From positions 806,001-870,000 of the forward strand of contig SCHM01000007.1 in the NCBI GenBank assembly GCA_004123355.1: 64,000 nt of DNA. The letters run 5' to 3'. How positions within the stretch are numbered: the first letter of the stretch is position 1; every line of letters starts with the position of its first letter. The position numbers and the translations under genes are program-made. Positions 31,563 to 43,583 of this stretch are shown here, piece by piece. The DNA is from Amphirosellinia nigrospora (lineage: Eukaryota > Ascomycota > Sordariomycetes > Xylariales > Xylariaceae). The notes beneath the pieces are model-generated. The model was given only the letters and a program-made list of their open reading frames with translations, did not search any database and was not told the origin of the DNA.

Positions 31563-31877
31563 GTGACTAACAACAGAATGGTACGGGCCGATGCTTACCA
31601 ATCTCAAAGCGTGCGCAGAATTATGGGAATGCCTACCAAACGCCCAGAGCCCGAGCCATCCAACTGTGAGGATGGTGATAGTAAGACGACCAATATCGCT
31701 GATGCGAATTTGCATGATAAGAACACTGACTCCATGAATGACGATGTTGTAATGGACAATTTGGACAATTTGGACAATTTGGACAATTTGGACAACAAGT
31801 CGCAAGACACGCCTAAGAAGAGCACGGATCCCATGACTAATGATGTAGTAATGGGTAATCTGGTGTTAGTGTCTTAA
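31563..31877 (+). CDS. ORF with a 9-bp tandem repeat
   Basis: A 104-codon ORF reads MTNNRMVRADAYQSQS, then an acidic region with (LDN)n encoded by five nearly exact GGACAATTT units near 31757-31797. The motif TDPMTNDVVMGNL repeats earlier TDSMNDDVVMDNL, so the ORF contains an internal duplication. It may be a small gene or part of one; no homologue is recognised. Confidence 0.35.
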   Translation: MTNNRMVRADAYQSQSVRRIMGMPTKRPEPEPSNCEDGDSKTTNIADANLHDKNTDSMNDDVVMDNLDNLDNLDNLDNKSQDTPKKSTDPMTNDVVMGNLVLVS

Positions 31878-33327
31878 AGATGCTATTATCCGGGCATGAA
31901 TCTAAACCGATTGTAGCAGAGTCTATTGCCGACTTTGTCTTTGTGTCAGGTTGAGATCCCGCTGTCAACGGCATGAACGAGCTGGGGCTGAGTCCTGTTA
32001 AAAGGGGCATAAGTCCAATTTGCTGCAAGTGTTGATTGATGTCAAAGTCTATAATGGTTAGTCAGCACCTTGTGGCACGCCTAAGACTATGGCTTTTACA
32101 TGGGGCATTGGCTTGATCACTCTGTAATGTCAAAAGGCGTCTTTCAATTGGCTCATGACGATTGAGAAGAGGCGGCGCTATCTGTTAGACAAGGGAGTAT
32201 TAGAATCAAATGATGCTACAACGGGATGGTCTATTATGTATCCTTATTACCTGGCTTGCGTGCTTGGCCTTTTTGGCGTCTCAGTTGCCTGCCGCTTCCC
32301 CTTCCCCGGCTGGGCGCCTGTGGCCGCGATGTGTCGCCAGCGACAATGCTAATAAGAAAGAGAATGATTAGGCACTAAAGTAGGAAATAGCATGATATGG
32401 GGCCGATATAATGGACTTCACTCGATGTGAAACCTTCCTACAGGGAGGTAACATGCAGGTCGAGCGTCCGTCTGTGGTTTACCCCTTCGTAATAACGCTC
32501 GTATCACCCTTCTTTGCACTTTATATAACCATTCTTCATGCTGCTGCTGCTGCGCGATGATTCAAGAAGGTGTTTGCTTCATATCGATTCATAGACGATT
32601 GGATGTGACGTCCCCGGCAGAAACCACCGAGCGCTATGCGCCCCTCAAAGTCTCAATAGGACGGCGAATCCCTCCCAGGTCTACGGCACCGCATTCAAAG
32701 AGGGCCGCACGGATGAATTAAGGTTCACCGCATACGGCATAGCCAACTATCTCTCTGCCTACGAGGAAACCATGCCCGGAGAAACCATACAGAAGGATCT
32801 TAAGTCGGGAGTCGACAGGAAGAGTCTATTCTATCCCCTAGTCGAATGGGACCCTACTCAGAATTCCTTTTTGTTACTATATACTAGTAGAGCAGTAAAA
32901 CTATGGCAGATCAGAATAGAAAACCCGAGCAAACAACAGCTATAACTCTAGCAGAAGACCAGACCAGAAAACTAGAGCAAGCCATAGTCAACTAACGCGC
33001 GAGCCCTGATATAAAAATAACGAATAATTACTGCGCTCTTCATGGTATACGTGGCGAATATGATAGGGCAAGAATACCATTTATTCAATCTATCCTCTGG
33101 CTATCGCGAATTCTTCGGTATACGTAAAATGCACCGCCTATACCAAGACCAATAAGTATCTCGTATCCAAGCCGCGATAGATCGTAACGCATGAAGGATC
33201 TGGAACACGCCTAGGATGCTGTCGGTCGCGCCGATACCCTCTTTTGCCTAGAGGACCAGTAATGAGATAGATAGACAGTCAGCCAGAATGAAATAATAAA
33301 AGGGAAGCAACACAGCGAGCGACACAG
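31878..33327. other. Stretch with one open reading segment of unknown nature
   Basis: Around 32670-32946 the plus strand is open in one frame without an ATG near its start (SQVYGTAFKEGRTDE, then LRFTAYGIANYLSAYEE) and ends in a TAA. It could be a fragment of a gene. The rest shows nothing recognisable. Confidence 0.4.
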
Positions 33328-34405
33328 CTAGGCGATACGGAGAAGCGACGCGGGGCAGACACGAAGTGAAGAGATACGGGGAAAGGTACAATGAGAGGGG
33401 CGACATGGGAGTGCGGCGTGGGTGGTTACAAGGAGAGACAGACGGAGAGGCTTCTTAGATTCAGCGCTAAATACGACAGGGCGGCGGTGGAAGGGATGGT
33501 ATTCGGCGTGGTTGATGCATTCTCTGTATGGCGATTCTCGGATTTTGTCGATTTGTAAGGCGTCACTTTCGCAAAGATTTGCGAAGATGATATAGTTGAC
33601 TATTTTGCACCCACGCGGACGCCCAATTAGATGGGTTATGGTACTAGGCATGGCTAGGATTTGAGGTGGTTCTTCTGTTTTGGTTTCTGGTTTTGGTTCT
33701 GGGCCTGCGATTCTGCTAGGTCTGATTCCGCGCTGCTGTTGGTAATGGCGGTGTTGGCGCTGGTCGGGCCAGTGCGAAAGCATGTTCTATATTGCTTCCG
33801 AGTCTCTCTCGTGAAAGCACTATTTGGCGGCCGAGAAACCCTCCAAGACTCTGTTGAGGGGGAGTGGTGCATCCAGCAGGGTCGTATCATGACTAGAGTG
33901 TAGTGCAGGAGATCGGATATTTCGTGATTCCCGTTGTTGTATGTAGTTCGAGTGTTATCGACAAAGTAATCGGGCACGACGCCGACGTGATTCTGGAAGT
34001 TGTCGAGGGCATCCTAGCATCGTGGTCATTCGGTCGGCATACGGGTGTCGCTTCGGCTGAGTGTTATGAGGACTGGAGTTGTCCGGCGCGATCTCGAGAT
34101 GGACGAGGATATTGTCGGGGATATGCGAAATGAGTTGTCCGATGAGCGGCTGTTATTGCTATAGTCCTGTCCGAACTGGATGACAACAGGGTGCTTCCGT
34201 CTCTGCCTCGGCGTCTGCCTCTACTACTGTCGCTGTCTCTCCCCATCGGTGTGTGACTAGTGTCGACGATGTCAGAATAATTCATATCGGCATCTTCATC
34301 TTCATCTTCATCTTCATCGTTGTGGGCGTCAGGGCGGCGTCTCTTGTTTGGAGGTGGTGGTGTTGTCGTCGCATTGTGGTCGGTTCGCGGGGGGATGAGG
34401 AGCAT
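33328..34405 (-). CDS. Possible unknown gene, fragmented
   Basis: Three minus-strand ORFs follow one another: 34405-34064 (NKRRRPDAHNDEDEDEDED, then RGRRRGRDG), 33977-33654 and 33783-33328 (PEPKPETKTEEPPQILAMP, THLIGRPRGCKIVN). The order, a charged N-terminal part followed by a more structured one, is protein-like. I could not join them by good introns. The (GATGAA)n run encodes the acidic stretch. Function unknown; it may be a degraded gene. Confidence 0.3.
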
Positions 34406-34837
34406 AGGCGTTGGGCGTTTCTTCCGTTGTTTTCGGTAAATAACTGTTGCATGTGGGGTGAAGGTGTCTTGGCACGGGTAACAGTGGGTACCATTTAAAA
34501 TTACACGCTTTCATTCTCCGTCCATGCGCAAGTCGGCAATCACATCAACCTAGCCGTTTCTAGTCAAGAAGCCCACCACACCCCTAATTTGTATAAGCAT
34601 CTTGGCATACCTCAGTGAATCTGTTGGATAAATATTCTGGCCGGCCACGCCAGTCTTTTGGTGCAGTGGTAAATCTGACAGAATCTACCTCTTCAAAAGA
34701 GAAATGCATAAAGTAACACTCTTTGCCAAATGATGTTTTTGAGCCGCAGTGGTGGTGATAGTGGTGGTGGTCACCAAAACCACAAAATATAGGGCACCAC
34801 TGCCTGGAGTGTGCTTCAGCCACCACAGCCACCATAT
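34406..34837. other. Non-coding stretch
   Basis: It contains a block loosely similar to 20435-20600 (see there). A GTGGTGGT-rich run near 34750-34772 and CCACCACAGCCACCA lie just before the MITE. Confidence 0.4.
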
Positions 34838-34839
34838 TA

Positions 34840-35025
34840 TCTCTTTAAATGGCGTTTCGGCACCAGTACATAAAAAGTGGAACGGCGGGACTAAGCAGAT
34901 AACCAGATGAACGAATTGGAATAGGTCCGTGTACTTGAATAAAAGTCCGATTGGTTCATCTGGTTATTTGCTTAGTCCGCCGTTCCACTTTTTATGTACT
35001 GGTGCCGAAACGCCATTTAAAGAGA
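34840..35025 (-). mobile_element. Hairpin MITE M1, copy 2
   Basis: Same element as 15397-15571 but with the central loop in the opposite orientation. TA flanks it (34838-34839, 35026-35027). Both arms carry the TTTTTATGTACTGG-type segment that one arm of copy 1 lacks. The element is 186 bases long and non-coding. Confidence 0.92.
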
Positions 35026-35027
35026 TA

Positions 35028-36067
35028 CCACCACCACGTATTTGCCATTCCCATTGAAAAACTGTATTATTTTTAGCTTCATTACATCTCTAGCTATCGA
35101 GCGCACCTTTTTTATTTATTTTTTACGTCAAGATACCCAGTCGCTATATTTTTCTTCTTGTTGTATTTTTGACCTCTAGAGACGCGTTAGCTAGCTGTTG
35201 TTTTTGAACTGCTTCTTGGCTGCTCCGATTCTAACCCAATTCAGGTGTGTATAGAGCAGTCAAGAGATTTAGGTGGGGCTGACTAAAACGGCTTAGTTTG
35301 ATGTTCGTGTAGCCAACCTGGGCGGCACCTCAGTCAATTCGCTGCGACTCGCTGTGCATTAAAATGATGAACTTATACCTAAGGTAGGTAGTACACATTC
35401 GCTAATAGTCAAGAAACAATAGACGCGTACGGAGGGAACGAGTGCAGCACTACATTATATATTCGTATATAGTTACACGCATAGGTGTCATAATTCATAC
35501 AATCATAAGTCAACTCATCATCTTCATCGCCCGGCAAGCAAAGCGCAATAAAACCAAACCAAACAATCTTAGCAAATACGATGTATTAAAACACACCGTA
35601 GACAGAGAAGTTTAATAGTCACTCTCTCTATATCTTCCAGATGGCGAGAAGATATGTGTGCAGAGTCAAGTGTCGAGTTTAGTGAAACCGATCAGAACGG
35701 CAAAGTCCACTTTTCGAGCTAGACTATTCTGTCTATTCACATCGCCCCGAGGAGAGCTAACGCGCTCTGAAAAGCTTTCACCACCTCAGAAACTAATGGC
35801 GATATTAGCAGTTATGTTTCCCATTAGATCGCGTGTGGCACAGCTAGAGCTTACGGTGTTGTTTCTTTCTGATTTAATGACTGTTCGGAGAGCACAACGT
35901 ATCGCTCACGCGTCCGCAATCTATAAGTACACTAGTTTCAGAAGGGGTTCTCAGAGTGATTGAAGTGAGTTGCAGAGAACGAACCGTTTTACTGCCCGTT
36001 CATTATCATGAGTTGATGATGTACAAGCCCAGACATTGAAGTACTAGCAGTGAGGTCAGTTCACGCT
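35028..36067. other. Non-coding stretch
   Basis: An ORF at 35658-35963 has no motif. Nothing else was recognised. Confidence 0.5.
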
Positions 36068-36178
36068 TGTCACGATTGGTGTCCTTTACAGAGGCAAAGC
36101 TCCTAGTTGGGGTCCCATTTGTATATTGATCGAGAGATACTAAGCTAGATCTAGGATCTAGCGGCTAATTCTATATAT
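36068..36178 (+). repeat. Dispersed repeat, copy 2 (LTR-like start)
   Basis: Close match to 9690-9810. It starts TGTCACGATTGG and shares GTTGGGGTCCCATTTGT and the CTAGATCTA...GCGGCTAAT end. Confidence 0.6.
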
Positions 36179-36281
36179 AGGATTTTGTGTGTGTGCACGG
36201 TGGGGCTGGTCATGTGACTCTAGGTGGGTCCCGCAGGGACCACCTCCACTGTATCCACTGTATCTGGTCAGCCACCCGTGA

Positions 36282-36817
36282 CTACGCTGTCGCCTTCACA
36301 AAGACAGGTGTACGCACCTTGACCAATTTCGCAAACTCTTCGAGTAATTCCTTCTCTTTCTCGTCCGCTTCTTGGAGGGCCGTATCATATCGCTCCTCGA
36401 AGTGTTCCCAATCAAAGGCCGCGAGATGACCGGGACTGGTCATTTCTGATTCATTGCTCCGGCGCTTCTGTGTCTCAGGGGCCTGAGCTTGACGGCGACG
36501 CTGTTGATGGTCTCTGGGATGTCCTCCGTTGGGAATTGCGTTGACATTGAGAATTTGGGTGGGCGGTGGTGAAGCAAGTGGGCCTTGGGGTTTAGTCTTG
36601 CGGTGGCATCCTGTGGTGCTTGGGTCGAGTGTTCCATCTCACTAGGTGGCTCGACCATCATGGACTGATCCATGGCAGCGCGTTCTGGGGTGTGAGGCAT
36701 TTTGGTTGGGGATAAAGACCTAGGAGTTGTAGACACCGTGGCTGATTTCAGTTGCTCCTCAATCAATTTATCATTGGAAAGCTTTGCTTTCTCCCGAACA
36801 CATATTAGCAACGACAA
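36282..36817 (-). CDS. Fragment of an unknown fungal coiled-coil protein
   Basis: Two minus-strand ORFs overlap by four bases: 36817-36440 (TPRSLSPTKMPHTPERAA, then RPPKFSMSTQFPTEDIPE) and 36443-36282 (AAFDWEHFEERYDTALQEAD, EKEKELLEEFAKLVKV). The second looks like the charged helix of a protein type that recurs in ascomycete genomes. They may be one gene with a frame change, or one whose N-terminus was replaced by the family A copy beginning at 36776, which overlaps its first codons. Function unknown. Confidence 0.4.
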
Positions 36818-37144
36818 TTAAGTGTGAGGGGGAAGACGAAGCTTGAGAAGTTAAGCCGTGACCCCTAAAACACTAAATGAATTCTGCAGCCTTCTGAATT
36901 GGTCAAACTTCAATTGAATAATCAACCACGACATATTCGCACCAAAAATTGACTGTGTGGCTTGCATACTGCAATAGTGAACATGTCCTGAACATGGTCA
37001 CTAACGGGCACTATATCTGCCTAGGTACCTCTTACTGGGGGCTTCGCCTCTAGTAAAAAAATACTCTGTAGCGCCATCCTGTCACTAAAATAGAAAGCTT
37101 TGCCAGCGAAGCTGCTCCATTTTAAATACGGTGTAAATCAAAGT
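36776..37144 (+). repeat. Family A stem-loop repeat, copy A2 (rearranged)
   Basis: The 5' part (GGAAAGCTTTGCTTTC, GAGAAGTTAAGCCGTGACC) matches the other copies in order. The 3' stem-loop module is inverted: AAATACTCTGTAGCGCC ... AAATACGGTG at about 37059-37137. The middle present in A4 and A6 is missing. Confidence 0.75.
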
Positions 37145-38129
37145 GTACATACATATGTAGGAACTCGATTATTTTACTTTAGGGATTGTACCTGTGCCTG
37201 CTGGTCTGTTCCTACCTAGTGGTGATCCGTGGTTTAGTCAATTACTGATGTAAGCTGCAGATCTAGTACTAGGTATGGTGTTGTAGGCAAGTCATAGTAC
37301 AAAGACTTGCTGCGAGCACCATTCACTGTGGCGCCAATTACCTGGGTGCCACACAGGTGCCACATACCAAGCAGTTGTAGCAACAGTGTGTAGTCCCGAA
37401 GGACAAGGGTGCATAGGTATTCCTATTTGAGCCTATGGGTACCATCCACCCCTAGGTTTTAGGCGCCCTACTTATTAAGGTTACTCCAAGGTGGCTGTAA
37501 ACCAGATATTAGCGTGCGTCTCGCCTCAGCCCTATGGCGAGTCCCGCTTAGGTACCTACTCTATACATCCAGACACAACAGTAATAACACGACCAACTGC
37601 CAGGCCGGGACATTTCTCTCATTCTTGAGTACCTAGGTAAGGGCTAAGAAATCACTTTAGCGTTACCGAGTGCTAAATTTATAAGATGATGTGCTGTATA
37701 GCTAGCCTTACAAGGATGAATTGGCCTAAACATACCTGTGTTGTCAGGACGGGTTTTGTGTAGTTGTACTTGTGTACGACAGGGATCATGCCTCTTTTTT
37801 GACCGACCGATTTCTTGCATATGACATCACCTATCACGCAGCACCCTTCGCCCTTTGAGCATAATCTCAACCCCTCCAGACAAAGTTTCTTTTCTTGTAT
37901 AAGAAACATCATGGATGATGGTCAGGCTACGGAGTGCAGCGCCAAAGCTTCTTATGGCTTTACTATCCCGTCCAAACCCCAACAAGCCCCCCTGCGTATC
38001 TCAATATGGCCGTGCCCTTTATAGGCCGATTGAACCCGTTTGTTGCTCTTGCCCTTACCGATAGATGTGCGTGTCATAGCGCTGTATCGTGAAGCTGATG
38101 CACATATAGAACCGAGTATATCGCCCTAA
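37145..38129. other. Non-coding stretch
   Basis: No gene recognised. CTAGGTA-type short repeats occur, and a short plus-strand ORF at 37815-38024 has no motif. Confidence 0.5.
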
Positions 38130-40230
38130 TAGCCTCGTTCTTATTTGTTGCTTTCGAAGCTATTATCCGCATCCTGACCCTTGCGCTCCGTACGACCCCC
38201 GAACCTGAACCCGAACCCGACTCTGCTACGTTCCGCTGCTAATAGAGATGGTCCGTTCTAGCTACGTCCCTGGTCAACCTCTTCACCGACGCGTCGCGCC
38301 GTATATTCAATAGCGTTACCTCGCCAGCCCATAAAAGAGCCGAAGGGAGGAAGAATGGTGCGTGCTCGTCGCCGTATTCGATCGTCCTCTTACACACCGC
38401 CACCCCTAACTAACACCTTCTACTAGCTATCTCAACCTCGATCCGAAATGCTTCCGACTTCGTCGCCATATGTGCCGCCAACGGATACACTGCCGAGGAA
38501 CATGTAGTACAGACAAAGGATGGGTACCTGCTTGGGCTACACCGGTTGGCGTGGCGGAAAGGTGAGGAGGATACCAAGGTGAACGATGGGCCTGCCAGTG
38601 TGAAGAAGCGCGTCGTCTACCTCCACCACGGCCTTTTGATGAACAGCGAGGTCTGGGTCTGCCAGACGGATGCCCAACGTTGTCTCCCATTTGTGTTGGT
38701 CGAGCATGGCTTCGATGTGTGGGTAAGTTCTAATCCGTCAGTCCGTCTACCTTGGCCAAGTAGAAGATTAACACAGCTACCTAGTTGGGCAATAATCGGG
38801 GGAACAAGTACTCCAAGAAATCAATCAGGTGCTCGCCGAATTCAATCGAGTTCTGGAATTTTTCATTGACGAGTTTGCTTTCTATGACATCCCGGACTCG
38901 ATCCAGTACATCCTTGACGCTACGAAGCAGCCATCATTATCCTATATCGGGTTCTCCCAGGGAACAGCACAGGCATTCGCAAGCCTGTCCGTCAATCCCA
39001 AGCTAAATGATCAAGTCAACGTCTTTATTGCACTAGCACCTGCATGTCCGTTCCAGGATTAAAGAATGGTATCGTTGACGCTCTTATTAAGGCGTCACCG
39101 CAAGTTTTATTCCTCTGTTCGGTCGACGGTCTATTCTGAGCTCCGCGACCACCTGGCAGAGCATTCTCTACCCTCCTATATTTATCAAGCTGATCGATAT
39201 GGGCAACACCTTTCTGTTTGGTTGGAAGTCCAAGAACATGTCGGTGAGTCAGAAACTGGCAGCGTACCAACATTTGTACTCGTTTACGAGCACCAAATCG
39301 GTCGTCCATTGGTTCCAGATCATCCGGAACAAGTCGTTCCAGATGTTCGATAAAAACGTCCAAACATACCTAGGAAGGAACTCTTTAAACAAATATACCA
39401 AGTTAGCCAAGTACCCGACTCATAACATCAGAACACCCATCGTCGTCGTGTATAGTAGGAGTGATTTATTAGTAGATATTAAAATTATATTACAGGAACT
39501 CCTCAAGAGAACTGTTGCCACGGAAATACCTCACTATGAGCATTTAGATTTTTTTAGCCTCGAGACGCCGATATTTAGGTTTTCCGGCATGTTTTTGATG
39601 CTCTAGACAATTTCATGAGCCCAGAGAACCTCCTAAAGGGTACAAAGCTACGCACGAGCGAGAGATAGGGGTCTGTCGGCTTCGGCATTATTCAAGCAGT
39701 AAGTTACTTTCCTCGTATGATTAACGATAACTTAACCGGTGTAATTTTCCGGCTTGGACCTAACATTTTTAATAGTGTACGCGTAAATAGCGATCTTGTG
39801 GAGTCCGATAGTGCCTCCGTTCCGTCGACAGCCAAGACAACGGAGATAACCCTGCTCCGCAGCATAAAGCGACAGAGACGGCCTGCAGAGCTTACACCTT
39901 AACACCCACACCTAATATATCCGTACACGCGGCCTATATTACCTTATAACAAAAACAATAGCTTCAAGACCTGATATGCGAAGTTCAGTGACTCTAGATG
40001 GCGCACAAGAAACACAAACACCAGGACAAGCTCCGCCGCCCACAACACCGTCTCCTACGGTAAGCAAGCTGTATAGGCGCCGCGGTAGTGCTAATAGCAA
40101 CCTTAGCATCAACTTACTATGCGATGGTGGACGGAGCTGCATCCGAATCGGCACTTCGCAGCTTGCGAGCGGCGTCGTGACTACAGGAAATAGCGATGAA
40201 GGATATCAATATAAGAAGAAAGGGCAATAA
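38130..40230 (+). pseudogene. TGL1/YEH-type sterol ester hydrolase, decayed
   Basis: A hydrophobic N-terminal segment (LFVAFEAIIRILTLAL) fits the membrane anchor of lipid-droplet sterol esterases. Next come GYTAEEHVVQTKDGYLLGLH, the oxyanion-type HHGLLMNSEVW, a GTAAGT...TAG intron (about 38724-38784), LGNNRGNKYSKKS, the nucleophile elbow YIGFSQGTAQAF, KSVVHWFQIIRNKSFQMF, the acid region SDLLVDI and the His motif IPHYEHLDFF. Catalytic motifs are present, but the reading frame shifts at several places, for example inside the FWNF-IDEFAF segment near 38860, and stops interrupt the middle part. No good start codon is seen. A tail at 39976-40230 may be its last exon. This is probably a dead relative of a conserved gene. 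Confidence 0.85.
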
Positions 40231-41031
40231 ATGGGTTTTGAAGGGGGTTGTATTCTTCGATTTACGTTTTTCTTTATGTGATTAGACTGTTTACGTATCT
40301 ATATACATATATACGCGAAGCAGAACATCAAGGTCGCGGCGCAAGGCGTTTTGTAACGCGGGGAGAACAAAATATGGGCCACGGGACATCTGTCTTTGGC
40401 AGTTTTTTGATAGTAGCCTAACTAGTATCGTCGAAAATAACTTTTTGGGGGACGAAGGCAACAGAGATACAGGGGCATTATATACGTGAACTACCTACCT
40501 ACGATAACATAAATCATTTAGCATTCTGTCTCTTGGTGCATAATAGATGAATCATAATACCTGTCGCCCTTCAAAGGAGTATTATTAGGGAAACTAAAAG
40601 CCGGATATAAATAGATATCTGTGTCTGGCAAGCAAACAGTACTGGATCGATAATCCCAACTTGGTCAGTTTTGCCCAGAACCTCCTACATGTCAAGGCCC
40701 TCTAAAATAAGAATATATAGATAAAACGTTGCCGTGACGTGTGATATATTGCAGTACCGCCTTACGGCGATTTATAGTAACCACCCAAGTTTTGATTCCA
40801 AGACAGTGTTCTCATTAATTAGTCCCTACTGCTGCCAAATAATGTCCGCAGTTAACTAAGTTTCTGACTGAAAACGCCTCAACTCCCACTCAAGTTGACA
40901 AATTATATCCGTATGCATCAATAACAATATTATTAGTAACGGTTTGGAGGTTGATTGACCCAACTCCTTCTCAATTTGTGACCGATAACGCCCTCAAACG
41001 AAAGCCGCTCCTTATAGTACAGACCCCGACC
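40231..41031. other. Non-coding stretch between two pseudogenes
   Basis: Nothing recognised. Confidence 0.5.
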
Positions 41032-43255
41032 CTATAAGGGAAGAACCAGCTGTAAAATTCTGCACATGCGTATTAAAGACATCGTTTCTCCAGCCGCCCG
41101 CCTCAAACTCTTCAACCCTATCGCTAGCCATCTTGGCCTCGTCATGCCAAATCTTGACCACGCTGCCGGGGTATAAACGCCCCTGAATACACCCTGACCG
41201 GGCTGATTGATGCCGACCCTCGTGTGGAGATCTGGGTCTTCCTCGGGCACAAGCCGCGCCGGCACAGCCTTCAGCAAGGTCCGCAGGTCGTCAGGGGAGG
41301 CGATGCGCGTGGCGCGTAGGCGTTCTCGGGCATACAACAACTCGCGGTTCCCGGCATGTGCAGGAGGTCGGTGATGGCGGTGGCGAGCTGCGCCTCCAAG
41401 GTAGCCTTTAAGATAGGGCGTAAGATGGGCTTGATCAGCCAACCCAGCCAAGCGAACTTGCTCTTGCGCAGCTTGTAGTTTAGTTTGTGGACGCGAACGC
41501 GGACGCCACGCAGCGTGAGGATCTGCTCTAGCCTCTCGCGGCAGATCTCTACTTCGAGGTGGACGTGAATACTGCGCTCGTCGAGCGCAAAGCTGCCGAT
41601 ACCTTCGTCCGCGAGTCGGAAGAGCCTGCTGTGTGCGCGCAGCCAAAAGCCCACCTCGTCGGCCCGCGCCGAGAGCCTATTAATTTTGATCGGCGTTAGG
41701 CGTTTGCTACTCGTATTCGTTCGGAAGCGCGCCTTGCGGATTTCAAAGTCGTTGTACGTCTCGATATTAAGCCGGTAGGGACGGAAGCAGGTGCGATTCA
41801 CAGTCTTGCCTGATTCGATGATGAGGTTCTCCAGGAGCAGGTCGATGGCTGGTGTGCTGACCTCCAGGCGAGGAATTGGGACGTATTGAATCGCGGCGAT
41901 GACAAGAAGGATGAATACATTCAAAGAGTCCTAGGTAAGCTCTAAGTTGGTAACATAGTGCCAAATATACGCGTGGTAGTCGTTACGAGGACATGGACGT
42001 CAGTATCTCTGAGGACACTTTGCAATGTGATGGATAATTGTTGCAAAAAGTCGTTAATATCTTGTCTTAGGCTGCTCTCCGACCTAACTTGGTGGCTCTT
42101 CTCTCTGAGATGTCTGATTTTCTTATCGGCATTGCTGAAGAAATCGGGGTCCGTGAGAAGGTTTTGGAAACTGTCTCCAACTTGCTGCATCATATTTTCG
42201 AACTCGGGATCTTGATCTTTATAGCGAATAACATTTTGGAGTAGTTCTTCGCACTTTTCTTACTCTTTTCTTATCACCGAAACTCTTGACAAACTCCCAA
42301 AGGTTCACCAATGCACGATCAGTCTCCCGGTCTCCCGGTTCTCAGTAACGTCGTCCTGTGCAGTTTCCATGATCTCTTCGGCAGCACGCGAGCATACTAG
42401 GGCGTACTTCTTGATGAGGAGTACCAGTGTCGACACGGAATCAGAGTAATCCTTGCAATTTCTGAGATTTATGACGGTCGCCTGGAGACGCTTCTTGAGA
42501 GTCTGGCCTTCGTCACCTGAGACTTTGTCCTTGGCGCTCTCAACCGCTGCACTTGCAACCTCGCCACCGCCACCCACTACGGCTTTAGCGACATCTTGAA
42601 CCTGATTTTCGAGCGTCTCGGCAGACGGTGGTTTGCCGTTGGTGCGTTGGTGTGCGACACGATTTGCGCTTCAGACGATGGCTCGATGCGCTTCATCGGC
42701 AGCATCACGAAGTGCGAATGCCGAATCTTTGAACACTTCTCTACCCACGACGGTGAGGTCCCCGAGGAAAGTGCGGAATTCGGGGTTGGTGAGAAGTAAA
42801 GAGCCAACGGTACGCAGGCTCTGATAGGCAGCGACAGTATCCGCCTTGGCCTTAACACTCTTCGCCCTCGAGCTGAGGTCGTCGATATCATAGATATCCT
42901 GCTCTTAGTAAGAAACCAGATCAGTCTTGAAGCTAGTCCTGGCTGTTCTTGTTATTTAGGAGCATAATGAACTGATGAAGCTACTGCTTGGTGAGGCGCG
43001 CGAGCCTTCGACCAGAAGCAGATAGATCGGGGTTGTCGGGGTTGAGCACATCGCTCGCTAGTAGGGTACGAAGTACGACTATGAGCTGCTATTGCTGGGT
43101 ATGTATCCTTTCGAGAGGGCACGGTACATCTGATAGCTATGAAGCTTCTGGGCGAGCTCTCGCTGCAAGTGAGTGTCCTGCTCATATTGCGGAAGCAAGG
43201 GTTGCTGTTCAGGGTCTGAGCCCCCTTTCCTCGCACCAAAGCACGACGAAAACAT
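41032..43255 (-). pseudogene. DUF4449/DUF5923-type fungal protein, decayed
   Basis: The start at 43255 (MFSSCFGARKGG, EQQPLLPQYEQDTHLQREL) is typical of this large fungal family. Recognisable blocks follow in order down the minus strand: YQSLRTVGSLLLTNPEFRTF, KKRLQATVINLRNCKDYSDS, LTDPDFFSNADKKIRHL, IQYVPIPRLEVSTPAIDLLL, GFWLRAHSRLFRLADEGIGS, LRKSKFAWLGWLIKPILRPI, then RELLYARERLRATRI and PEEDPDLHTRVG. Family members are several hundred residues long, and their C-terminal half may be a lipid-binding fold (inference). Stops appear in the first 70 codons and the frame changes at several points, so this copy cannot make the full protein. Confidence 0.85.
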
Positions 43256-43583
43256 GATGTGAGAGACAAGATATGGATGTGCTATGTGCTACGTCAGACG
43301 TGATATGGGTATCTGTGCAGAGGCCGAAGACGTATAGGGAGCGTGGTATTCTGTATCTACGTGAAGCAGTGCGGCCAAAGAGAGACGGGCTTTTCTTGTT
43401 TTTACTGCGGCATAGCAGATGGAAGAGAACTCGACGACGTTGCGTCTTGCGTGGTGAGTCGGGGAAGACACTTGGGATTCATGGTTGAGCGAGCAAGCCC
43501 ATGCAAAGTCAAAGTTCGCGGTAATGCTCTCCTCAGGACTCACGCGTGTTGGGTGTAATGAAGCAGCAATGACGTCGTTTATT
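43256..43583. other. Upstream of the pseudogene; no gene
   Basis: Overlapping short ORFs lie on both strands without motifs. It probably includes the former promoter of the minus-strand gene. Confidence 0.4.
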
